Shown: positions 33,624 to 41,758 of the stretch, in pieces | Numbering within the stretch: the first letter of the stretch is position 1 | Layout: each line of letters begins with the position of its first letter | Source: Allosphingosinicella vermicomposti | Lineage (GTDB): Bacteria > Pseudomonadota > Alphaproteobacteria > Sphingomonadales > Sphingomonadaceae | Assembly (NCBI RefSeq): GCF_003012815.1 | Contig: NZ_PXYJ01000002.1 | Coordinates: 62,001 to 126,000, forward strand | DNA length: 64,000 nucleotides | Direction of reading: 5' to 3' | The notes under the pieces: generated by a model | The model's database searches: none | The model's input: the letters and a program-made list of their open reading frames with translations, nothing else | What the model was told of the DNA's origin: nothing | Translations under genes and position numbers: made by a program

Positions 33624-34612
33624 GACGCCCTCCGCCCGCGCTTGGAGCTTTGCCTGCGATCGTCAACCCGGCGGATGCGAACCACCTGCTGGCGAGCCTT
33701 GCCTAACCGTAGCTCGGCCGCTTCGAACAGTTTGTCGACGATGTAGTAGTTGCCGCGAATGCGATAGTTCACGAGCTCGGCGCTACCATCAGCTGCAAGA
33801 ACGAACAGGGGCGGCGCTTCCTTCTGGCCGATGTCAGCGGGAAATTCGATGAAGACCTGCCGTCCGTCATCGAATGCTCGGATGGGCCGCCACGCGGGCT
33901 TGTCCCCAAGAACGACGTAGTTGAAGCGCAGGCTCGCCGCGTCCACGGTGGGAACCTCGCTCGCGCCGCTTGCCCCGATGGCCGTTCCTCGAAGTGCCAA
34001 AAGCCCGTCTTCGGGATATGTCCACGATATGGCCGCCATAGCGGTTTTAGCGGTGCTTTCGAGTTGCAGATGATAAGTCCTGCGGTCCGTTGTGATAACA
34101 ATGTTTGTTCTGAGCCCGATGCCAGACGGCTTCACTAGAATGTGGCTACGTTTTCCGGTGCCGGACCCGCTGCTCGTATCGCCAACTATCCATCGAACCG
34201 TATCGCCCGCCGCCACTGAAACAAGCCGCTCCCCTGGCTCGAGCGCGATATCGCTGACCTGCTCGGGTGCTGCGTAGAGGCGATAGACCGAGCCTTCCAT
34301 CCAAGGATATACTTGCACTGCATTAACGTAATTATCGCTTCGCGGCTCGCGAAGGGCGGCGCGATTGGCCTTCTCGACGCGCTTCGTCGGGAAGGACTTT
34401 TCACCGCCGATGTGCGTGGCCGGGATCGGGAGCAATTGACCTGGTACAGGGATTAGCTCTCGTGCGGACTGCGCATGCGAGGCTGCGGGTGCAGCGTCAA
34501 CACTCGTCTCCAAGTGGGCTGGCGCAAACGCGACCTCACTTGGATGATGCCTCGCGGCGCATCCAGCTAGGCTGGTGGCCATGCACAAACCGATTGCCAG
34601 CTTATTCTTCAT
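33620..34612 (-). CDS. trbG: Conjugal transfer protein TrbG (VirB9-like)
   Basis: 330 residues, periplasmic/outer-membrane part of the type IV core. A lipoprotein-like signal MKNKLAIGLCMATSLAGCAA places a lipobox Cys at about 18. The VirB9 pattern follows: NAVQVYPWMEGSVYRLYAAPEQV, IALEPGERLVSVAAGDTVRW, LVKPSGIGLRTNIVITTDRRTYHL (in part) and the C-terminal IEFPADIGQKEAPPLFVL with VNYRIRGNYYIVDKLF. It overlaps trbI by 4 bases and the trbF end by 11. The frame extends upstream inside trbF; the chosen ATG is the one with a signal peptide. Confidence 0.94.
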   Translation of the reverse strand: MKNKLAIGLCMATSLAGCAARHHPSEVAFAPAHLETSVDAAPAASHAQSARELIPVPGQLLPIPATHIGGEKSFPTKRVEKANRAALREPRSDNYVNAVQVYPWMEGSVYRLYAAPEQVSDIALEPGERLVSVAAGDTVRWIVGDTSSGSGTGKRSHILVKPSGIGLRTNIVITTDRRTYHLQLESTAKTAMAAISWTYPEDGLLALRGTAIGASGASEVPTVDAASLRFNYVVLGDKPAWRPIRAFDDGRQVFIEFPADIGQKEAPPLFVLAADGSAELVNYRIRGNYYIVDKLFEAAELRLGKARQQVVRIRRVDDRRQSSKRGRRAS

Positions 34613-35321
34613 TCGCAACCTCCTGAGGTGGGGTTTCCGTCTCAAGCTCGCGCGACCAGTCGATCGCATTGACGTAGAGACCGAGAGGGTTCTTCCGAAG
34701 TTCGTCCGCCTTTCGCGGCGTCTGCACCGCAACCGTAAGGATGGCCGTCCACCGGTCTGTTCCAACAAGGCTCCCGCGCTCGAAAGCCGTCTCGGTCCAT
34801 TTCACCTGAAAGGAGTTCTCGGAGGCGCGGACAACGCTGGTTACCTGCACCGATACGCTGCGCGTGCCGATGGCCGCGAAGGGATTGTTGGCGCGCGCAT
34901 GCTCGTTCAAGAACAAGGCGGCCTTGTCGGCCGCAAAATCATATGCGGAGAGCCAGTTTTCGCGGACGAGCACGGCATCGGTCGAAACCGACCGCACATT
35001 TTTGATGAACTTGGCCAAATGCCAGGCGATCTGCGCGTCGGTGGGCCGGTACTCGGCGATGGCGGGCGAAACGGCGCGCGCTTCGCCTAACCGATCCACC
35101 TCCACGACATAGGGCGCGACACGGCTTTGCGTTGATTGCCACAACAGTCCGCCCGAAAGGCCTGCCGAAATGCCGAGGCACCCGAGCGCGGCGAGACGCC
35201 AGTTGCGCGCTTGCACTCGCGCGGATCCGATCCGCTCATCCCAGAGTTGCGCGGCTTTCTGGTATGGCGTGACCGGCTCAGGCGTCCGGCCGTATCGCTG
35301 TATCGTTCGTCTGAAGATCAT
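34602..35321 (-). CDS. trbF: Conjugal transfer protein TrbF (VirB8-like)
   Basis: 239 residues, bitopic inner-membrane protein of the mating channel. A cytoplasmic head (PYQKAAQLWDERIGSARVQA) leads to one helix (LAALGCLGISAGLSGGLLW) and a periplasmic VirB8 fold with VAPYVVEVDRLGEARAV and DRWTAILTVAVQTPRKADELRKNPLGLYV (given in part). It shares a base with the trbL stop and overlaps the trbG start, typical of tight trb coupling. Confidence 0.93.
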   Translation of the reverse strand: MIFRRTIQRYGRTPEPVTPYQKAAQLWDERIGSARVQARNWRLAALGCLGISAGLSGGLLWQSTQSRVAPYVVEVDRLGEARAVSPAIAEYRPTDAQIAWHLAKFIKNVRSVSTDAVLVRENWLSAYDFAADKAALFLNEHARANNPFAAIGTRSVSVQVTSVVRASENSFQVKWTETAFERGSLVGTDRWTAILTVAVQTPRKADELRKNPLGLYVNAIDWSRELETETPPQEVANEE

Positions 35322-36607
35322 CAGTCCTCTCGCTCCTTGATGTCTGGATTGGCAGGCGCGCTTGGGCGGTCGCCCTCACGAATGGCCTGGACGGCTGCGT
35401 GCCGTCTTTGACGGTTCGTTTGCTCTGTCCGAAGGCGGCGCGCCCACTCAGGCGCCGCGTCAGAAGAAACACCGGCCCCTCCTTGTGCTGGGCTGCCGCT
35501 CCACGCGGCTTCTCGGCCAGCTTCTGCCGCGGCGCCGAGGCCCAAACCGCGCCCCGCCACTGAAGCGGCATTGGCGGCAACCGCCTTGAGACCGGCGCCG
35601 ACGCCGGCCGCGCCTGTTGCGCCGGACGTTTCCTTTCCGAGGCTGTAGGATGCGGCGGCAGATGCACCCACTGCAGTGCCCGATCGAATTGCGGCGAGGC
35701 CGCCGGAGCCCAGCGCACGCGCGCCAGATATCGCAGCCCCGGCACCAAGGGCCGCACCGCCCGCGATCGCGCCGACAGTTCCGACGGCCGCGCCGGCGCC
35801 AAGCTGCGGGGCCCCGGCGACGAGGCCGGAAGCGATCCCCGGGCCAAAGATGCCGAGGCCGAACAGCGCCATGGAAGCCAACACGAGAGACATGGCCTGC
35901 CCGATGTCGGGCTCCTGACCTTTCAAGGCGCCGACGAACTCACCGAAGAAGCCGGACCCGATCCCGACGATCACGGCCATCACCATGACCTTGATGCCCG
36001 AAGCCACGACGTTACCGAGAACGCGCTCGGCGAGGAAGCTCGTTCGATTCCAGAGAGCGAACGGGACAAGGACAAAGCCTGCAAGGCTGGTCAGCTTGAA
36101 CTCGATGATGGTGATAAAAAGCTGCACCGAAAGAACGAAAAAGGCGACGATCACCACAAGCCAGGCGACCAGCAGAACTACAATCGTCAGGAAGTTGTCG
36201 AAAAAGCTGGTGAAGCCGAGAAGCTCACTCACCTGCTCAAGCAACGGCCAGGCCGCCTCGAACCCGGTGCCGGCGAGCTTTCCAGGCTTCAGGAGATCGT
36301 CCGCGCTCACGGCGCCCCCGCCTGCGGTCAGGCCGAGCCCCGCAAAGGATCGGAACACAATCTCTGAAAGGGACGAAAAGCTCCCGAGAATGAATGCAAA
36401 CGTCCCGACGTAAAGTATCTTCTTGATGAACTTTCCAAGGACATTGTCCCCGCCCTCCATCGCCCAGAACAGGCCAGCGAGCGTGATGTCGATGCCAATG
36501 AGCACGGTCGTCAGAAAAGCGACGTCGCCGCCGAGCAGCCCGAAGCCGCTGTCGATGTAGCGGATGAAGGTGTCCATGAACCGGTCGATGACGTTCAGGT
36601 CGCCCAT
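35321..36607 (-). CDS. trbL: Conjugal transfer protein TrbL (VirB6-like)
   Basis: 428 residues, polytopic inner-membrane channel component. The N-terminus NVIDRFMDTFIRYIDSGFGLL is typical of TrbL. About six helices follow up to residue 250, including LTSLAGFVLVPFALWNRTSFLAERVLG. The C-terminal 170 residues are Gly/Ala-rich and disordered (GAGAAVGTVGAIAGGAALGAG in part) and end in a charged tail. It lies 30 bases after trbJ. Confidence 0.93.
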   Translation of the reverse strand: MGDLNVIDRFMDTFIRYIDSGFGLLGGDVAFLTTVLIGIDITLAGLFWAMEGGDNVLGKFIKKILYVGTFAFILGSFSSLSEIVFRSFAGLGLTAGGGAVSADDLLKPGKLAGTGFEAAWPLLEQVSELLGFTSFFDNFLTIVVLLVAWLVVIVAFFVLSVQLFITIIEFKLTSLAGFVLVPFALWNRTSFLAERVLGNVVASGIKVMVMAVIVGIGSGFFGEFVGALKGQEPDIGQAMSLVLASMALFGLGIFGPGIASGLVAGAPQLGAGAAVGTVGAIAGGAALGAGAAISGARALGSGGLAAIRSGTAVGASAAASYSLGKETSGATGAAGVGAGLKAVAANAASVAGRGLGLGAAAEAGREAAWSGSPAQGGAGVSSDAAPEWARRLRTEQTNRQRRHAAVQAIREGDRPSAPANPDIKERED

Positions 36608-36637
36608 GCGGCGTCGCCTTTCTGTTCGAAGCTGGGA

Positions 36638-37336
36638 TTATTGAGGCGTGTAAGCGCGCCCTTCGCCAAGGAAGCGCTTGGTGGCCGCGCGAGCCTCGCT
36701 TTCAGCCTGGCCTCGCCGCGCCTGTTCCATTGCTTCTGCACGATATTGAGCCGCCATCAGCGACTGGATCTGGAACTGCTGCTTGGCGGCAAGGGCAAGG
36801 AGCTGATTGGCGGCCTGCGAGACTTGCAGGCTGCCCTCCGCGCCTTGGCTACGCTGGACCAAATCCTTGAGGAGAGCCTCATCGTCCCGCACATTCTCCA
36901 CGACCTGCGCTTGCACTGTCATGGTGTGTTTGAAGGCCGACATGGCGTTCTCCCAGCGCATCTTCGCGTCGCGTACGGCGCGGTCGGCGTCCTGCGCGGC
37001 AGCTCCGGGGAAGAGTGATTTGAACTTCGCGTCGACCGACTGCACCTCGAATGCGACACCTTCAGCCTTGCCGATCAACTGGTCGATCTTCTTCAGCGCA
37101 CCGGATATCTGATCGATCGAAGAATAATCGAGCTTTTGAAGATGTTTCGCCTGGTTCTGCAGCATCTTGATCTGCTGATCGATCTGCTGGAGCGCCCGTG
37201 CCGCCTGGAGAACGTTCTGGGCATGGTTGGTCGGATCGAAGACGGCGATCTGTGCAGCCGCCGGAGCGGCTCCAGCGAAAAAGGTTGCCATCGCCACGGA
37301 CCCGGCAACGAGGTTCTTCAATATTGATCGTCCCAT
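36638..37336 (-). CDS. trbJ: Conjugal transfer protein TrbJ (VirB5-like)
   Basis: 232 residues. A signal peptide (LVAGSVAMATFFAGAAPAAAQ) is followed by VFDPTNHAQNVLQAARALQQIDQQIKMLQNQ (in part), the hallmark start of TrbJ, and long coiled-coil helices throughout. VirB5-type proteins sit on the pilus. It lies directly after trbE and before trbL in the canonical order. Confidence 0.93.
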   Translation of the reverse strand: MGRSILKNLVAGSVAMATFFAGAAPAAAQIAVFDPTNHAQNVLQAARALQQIDQQIKMLQNQAKHLQKLDYSSIDQISGALKKIDQLIGKAEGVAFEVQSVDAKFKSLFPGAAAQDADRAVRDAKMRWENAMSAFKHTMTVQAQVVENVRDDEALLKDLVQRSQGAEGSLQVSQAANQLLALAAKQQFQIQSLMAAQYRAEAMEQARRGQAESEARAATKRFLGEGRAYTPQ

Positions 37337-37340
37337 GATT

Positions 37341-39763
37341 TTACTCCTTTGCTTGAGGGAAATTGGCGAGGATGTCCGCAGCCCAAGGCAGGCCGGAATC
37401 GGCTAGGAAGTTCGCTGCAAAGTCGGCTTGGCCATGGTCGGCGAGGATCCTGCCGATGCGCGCTTGCGCTGCTGCATCCGAAGCGCCGCAAAGCGCCAGG
37501 GCGATGGGTCCGAGCCCAAGCTGGAACAGGCGGTTCCCGCGTCTCGACTGAAGGTAATAGTCCCGTTTCGGCATCGCGCGCGCGATCAGCTCGATCTGCC
37601 GTGCATTGAGGCCGAACCTTTCGTAGGCGCTACGCGCCTGCGGCTCGATCGCACGGTCGTTCGGCAGGAAGATGCGCTGCGGACAGCTCTCGATGATCGC
37701 TGGCGCAATGCTGCTTGATGAAATGTCTGACAGTGACTGCGTGGCGAATACCACCGCCACATTCTTCTTGCGCAGCACTTTCAGCCATTCACGGATGCGC
37801 GCGGCAAACAGGGGATGATCGAGAAACAGCCAAGCCTCGTCGAGGATCAACAAGGTCGGACGACCGTTGAAACGCTGTTCAAGACGATGGAACAGATAGG
37901 TGAGCACCGGGAGTACCGCGCCCCGCTGCCCCATCAGCGCCTCGGTTTCGAAGCATTGGACACCGTCGATGCGCAACCTGTCTTTAGAAGCGTCAAGGAG
38001 CCGCCCGAACGATCCTTCAAGCGTGTAGGGCTGCAAGGCCGACTTCAGCGGCAGCGACTGGACGAGCAGCGAGAGACCGGTAAGGGTACGTTCCTCGGGT
38101 GGCGCTGAAGCCAGACTGCAAAGAGCAGACCAGACCGCCTCCTTGATCTCGGGCGTAACCGGCAGATTCTCATGTTCGAGGAGGCCGTTGAGCCAATCCG
38201 CGGCCCAGCTGCGTGCGGCTGGATCATCGATGTCGCGGAGCGGCTGGAATGCGAACGGGTCGCCCCCCTCGCCCTCCGCAGTTCCGAGCGCCAGGTGCGT
38301 TCCGCCCATCGCAAGCACCGCCGCGCGGGCCGACCATCCCTTGTCGAACACATAAATCTGGGCGGAAGGATAGCGGCGGAACTGTAATGCGAGCAGCGCG
38401 AGCAGCACGGACTTGCCCGCCCCCGTTGGTCCAACGATGAGCATGTGCCCCACGTCTCCGACATGGGTTGAAAGCCTGAAGGGCGTGGAACCACTCGTCT
38501 GCGCGAAGAGAAGCGGGGGGCCGTCGAGCTGAGCATTCCGCTCAGGGCCCGCCCAGACGCAGGACAGCGGCATGAGGTGCGCCAAGTTGAGGCTATGGAC
38601 GAGCGGCTGCCGCACATTGGCGTAGACGTGCCCAGGCAGGCTCGAAAGCCACGCCTCCACCGCATTCGCCTGCTCGCGTATGCAGGTGAAACCGAGACCG
38701 TTCACGATCCGCTCAACGGCGCGCACCTTCTCGTCGGCCGTTTCCGCGACCTCGTCCCACACCGTGATGGTGGTGGTGAGATAGCCGAACGACACATGGT
38801 CTCCGCCAAGCGCCTGCAGCGCCAGGTCCGCATCAACGACCTTGTTGTCGGCATCGCCGCGGGCTGGTTGTAGAGGACCTCGCGCAGGAGGGCCGTCACC
38901 GACTTGCGCTTGTTGAACCATTGCCGACGAAGCTTGGTCAGAACCTTCGTTGCCTCGGTCTTATCGAGGGCAATGAAACGGGTGACCCAGCGGTAGGGAA
39001 AATCCTGGTGATTGAGTGCATCAAGGATCCCAGGGCGGCTCAGGCCAGGGAAGCCGAGGATGGTCAGTGTGCGGAGGTGCCGGTCCCCCAGCATGGGTTC
39101 GAGGCCGCCGGAAAGTGGCGTGTCGGCAAGAAGGCCGTCGAGGTAAATCGGCGTGCTGGGGACCGCTACGTCGTGCCGCTTCGTCGAGATTGTCCGGTGA
39201 AGGAACGACAATGTCGCCGCATCGTCGAGCGCGTCGATTTCGGCGAGGATGCCGGAGAAGAGGTCGAAGGCACGATCGGTCTCCGCGACAAAGGAGGCCA
39301 GAGCTTGGCGCCAGTCGCGGCCCGCCACGTGCTGGCTACGTTCGACCAGTGCGCGCTCTGCGTGCGCCACCTGATCGGCCGGAGGAAGCCAAACGAGCGT
39401 GAAATAATAGACACTTTCGAAATGGGCGGAAGCGCTGCGAAACATCGCCTCGCGCTCCTTGTCGACCAGTGCCGATACCGGATCGGGGAAGCTGCTCTCT
39501 GGATAGCCGACCGCTTCGGACCGCTCCGCCTCCAAGAACAGAGCCCAGCCGGTTCCAAACCGGCGCAGCACATTGTTGACCCGGGCGGCCGTTCCCACGA
39601 GCTCCGCCTCGGTGGCGCTTTCAAGATCGGGCCCCCGAAACCGGAAGGTGCGTTGGAAGCTGCCGTCCTTGTTGAGGATGACCCCCGGGGCGACGAGCGC
39701 TGCCCAGGGAAGATGGTCGGCAAGCCGGTCCGCCTTGCTGCGATATTCGCGCAAGTTTAGCAT
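37341..39763 (-). pseudogene. trbE: Conjugal transfer ATPase TrbE (VirB4-like), split by a frameshift
   Basis: Together two frames make the usual TrbE of about 807 residues. The N-terminal part (39763 to about 38860) begins MLNLREYRSKADRLADHLPW and runs to REVLYNQP. The C-terminal part (about 38860 to 37341) continues GDADNKVVDADLALQALGGD and holds the Walker A GPTGAGKSVLL and Walker B TLLILDEAWLFLD. Adding one base at about 38855-38865 would join them. VirB4 ATPases are essential for conjugation, so the element is disabled unless this is a sequencing error, a recoding site, or the downstream ATG at 38921 yields a working partner. Confidence 0.87.
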
Positions 39764-40029
39764 CTAAGATGACCTTTCTGGCGAAGGTGCCGGGCGAGAA
39801 CGGCCGCAAAATCGGGATCCCGCTTGGCCGCGAAGACGGCGAGCGTGTGCCCAAGCGCCCAAAGGAGCAGGCCTGCGATCCACTGCTGCAGGCCGAGCCC
39901 CAAGGCCGCTGCCACGGTTCCGTTGACGATGGCGATCGCACGTGGCGCTCCGCCGAGCAGGATCGGCTCGGCGAGCGCGCGATGGAGCGGCACCTCGAAC
40001 CCCTCGATGTGGCTCTCAGCCCCGTTCAT
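39757..40029 (-). CDS. trbD: Conjugal transfer protein TrbD (VirB3-like)
   Basis: 90 residues, small inner-membrane protein associated with the VirB4-type ATPase. It begins HIEGFEVPLHRALAEPILLGGAPR, the family hallmark, has two hydrophobic segments (AIAIVNGTVAAALGLGLQQ and WIAGLLLWALGHTLAVFAA) and ends in DPDFAAVLARHLRQKGHLRC. It overlaps trbE by 7 bases and trbC by 4. Open frame upstream of the ATG lies inside trbC and is not supported. Confidence 0.92.
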   Translation of the reverse strand: MNGAESHIEGFEVPLHRALAEPILLGGAPRAIAIVNGTVAAALGLGLQQWIAGLLLWALGHTLAVFAAKRDPDFAAVLARHLRQKGHLRC

Positions 40030-40355
40030 CCGACCAGCGCCCCGCCCCCGAAGCTGAAGAAGCTGAGGAAGAAGGAGGAGGCCGCAAAGGCGATGGACAG
40101 ACCGAAGACGATCTGGATCAGCCTTCGAAATCCGCCGCTCGTCTCGCCGAAGGCGAGCGACAGTCCTGTAGTGATGATGATGATCACCGCGATGATCTTG
40201 GCGACAGGACCCTGCACGGATTCGAGAACCTGCTGGAGCGGCTCTTCCCAAGGCATCCCCGATCCTGCCGCCTGCGCCGCGATCGAGAAGGCGGAGCCCG
40301 CTGCAACAGCAAGCATGGCCGTGAAGCGTGGACGGACTAGAGGGTTGGCAGTCAT
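40026..40355 (-). CDS. trbC: Conjugal transfer pilin TrbC (VirB2-like)
   Basis: 109 residues. A long leader (MTANPLVRPRFTAMLAVAAG to SIAAQAAGSG) precedes the mature pilin with two hydrophobic helices: VAKIIAVIIIITTGLSLAFGE and LIQIVFGLSIAFAASSFFLSFF (each in part). VirB2 pilins are cut after AxA and, in the TrbC branch, cyclised by the TraF peptidase; a TraF gene is present at 55347. It overlaps trbB and trbD by 4 bases each. Confidence 0.93.
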   Translation of the reverse strand: MTANPLVRPRFTAMLAVAAGSAFSIAAQAAGSGMPWEEPLQQVLESVQGPVAKIIAVIIIITTGLSLAFGETSGGFRRLIQIVFGLSIAFAASSFFLSFFSFGGGALVG

Positions 40356-41350
40356 TGACGATGCTCCTTGGTAGCTGGGGGGAGGATGAGATCGGTGAGC
40401 GCGTAGTCGCCTTCGGGCGTCAGCCCTTCGACTGCGGCGATGCTCTGGACGCGGCGACCAATGCCGCGACCGGCGATGAAGACGACGAGGTCGATCGCCT
40501 CGGCGATCAGTATGCGCGGGACCGTGACGACGCTTTCCTGCACCAGCTGCTCAAGGCGATAGAGAGCCGAGCGCGCGCTGTTCGCGTGGACGGTCGCGAT
40601 GCCGCCGGGGTGGCCCGTGTTCCAGGCCTTCAGCATGTCGAGAGCCTCGGCGCCACGAACCTCACCGATGATGATGCGATCGGGGCGGAGGCGGAGCGTC
40701 GAGCGGACGAGGTCCGCCATCGTTACGACGCCAGGGCGCGTGCGGAGTGCCACGCAATCGGCGGCCGCGCATTGAAGCTCGCGCGTATCCTCGATCATGA
40801 TCACGCGCTCGTCGCGCGTCGCCATCTCGGCGAGCAGCGCATTGGCGAGCGTCGTCTTTCCAGAACTCGTGCCGCCGGCGATGAGCAGGTTTCGGCGATC
40901 GGCGACCGCACGGCGCATCGCTTCGGCGGCAGCCGGAGCGATGATCCCATCGCTCACATAATCCGCCATTGTGTAGATGCGGGATGCGGGCTTGCGGATG
41001 GAGAAGCACGGGCTGCTGACGACTGGCGGTAGCAATCCCTCGAACCGCTCGCCTGCGGTGCCGTCCTCCCGCGCCGGAAGCTCGGCGCTGACGATCGGAC
41101 TGTCGGCATGAACCTCGGTGCGGGCGTGGCTCGCGACGAGGCGAATGATGCGCTCAACCTGCGCGGGATCGACGCGAACGCCGATCGCGGCCTTCCCCGC
41201 GCCGAGCCGGTCGAGCCACAGCATGCCGTCGGGGTTCACCATGACTTCGACCACCAGCGGATCGCTGAGCGCGACCGCGATCGAAGGCCCCATTGCGGTC
41301 CGGAGCATGACGCGTCGGCGCTCAAGCGATTCCGATGTCGAGCTGCTCAT
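40352..41350 (-). CDS. trbB: Conjugal transfer ATPase TrbB (VirB11-like)
   Basis: 332-residue hexameric secretion ATPase at the cytoplasmic face. Walker A GGTSSGKTTLANALL (about residue 160), Asp box VIMIEDTRELQC, His box region MAWNTGHPGGIATVHANSA-like (KAWNTGHPGGIATVHANS) and Walker B-like RIIIGEVRGAEALDML. N-terminal domain VMVNPDGMLWLDRLG. It overlaps the RHH gene by 4 bases and trbC by 4, so it heads the trb structural genes. Confidence 0.95.
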   Translation of the reverse strand: MSSSTSESLERRRVMLRTAMGPSIAVALSDPLVVEVMVNPDGMLWLDRLGAGKAAIGVRVDPAQVERIIRLVASHARTEVHADSPIVSAELPAREDGTAGERFEGLLPPVVSSPCFSIRKPASRIYTMADYVSDGIIAPAAAEAMRRAVADRRNLLIAGGTSSGKTTLANALLAEMATRDERVIMIEDTRELQCAAADCVALRTRPGVVTMADLVRSTLRLRPDRIIIGEVRGAEALDMLKAWNTGHPGGIATVHANSARSALYRLEQLVQESVVTVPRILIAEAIDLVVFIAGRGIGRRVQSIAAVEGLTPEGDYALTDLILPPATKEHRQ

Positions 41351-41748
41351 CGATCCCCCTCCTCCGCCCTTGGTCCAAGGCTGCGCTTGCCGCCGGCAAG
41401 CTGCCTTCCGACCTGCGCGACAAAGGCTTCGAAGCGGTCGCGGCCAAGAGCACGCCCAGCCGCATCGGCTTCAGGAAGAGGCGCGCTGATGGTCAGCTGG
41501 TAGCGAATGAAGAGAGCGAGGCTCTCGAGGAGCACATGCTCGTCCCGTTCGATGCGGGAGAGCTGGTTGCTGATCCGGTCGAGCCGGATCTTGAGCATGT
41601 CGTCCAGTTCACGGCTGGCGCGCCGCGTTAGATAGGCGCGGAGCGCATCCGAGACGATCGCCGATTTCGACGTGCCGGGCTTGGAGGCAAGCGCCTCCAG
41701 CTGCTCGGTCAGCTGATCGTCGAGATAGAGGTGGTGGCGAGGTTTCAT
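41347..41748 (-). CDS. Ribbon-helix-helix protein upstream of trbB
   Basis: 133 residues. The N-terminal 50 residues (HHLYLDDQLTEQLEALASKPGTSKSAIVSDALRAYL, in part) form a CopG-like ribbon-helix-helix. The rest is helical (DDMLKIRLDRISNQLSRIERDEHVLLESLALFI). A gene of this kind regularly sits between traG and trbB in such elements and probably regulates the transfer operon. It lies 10 bases after traG and overlaps trbB. Confidence 0.85.
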   Translation of the reverse strand: MKPRHHLYLDDQLTEQLEALASKPGTSKSAIVSDALRAYLTRRASRELDDMLKIRLDRISNQLSRIERDEHVLLESLALFIRYQLTISAPLPEADAAGRALGRDRFEAFVAQVGRQLAGGKRSLGPRAEEGDR

Positions 41749-41758
41749 GACGCTCGCC

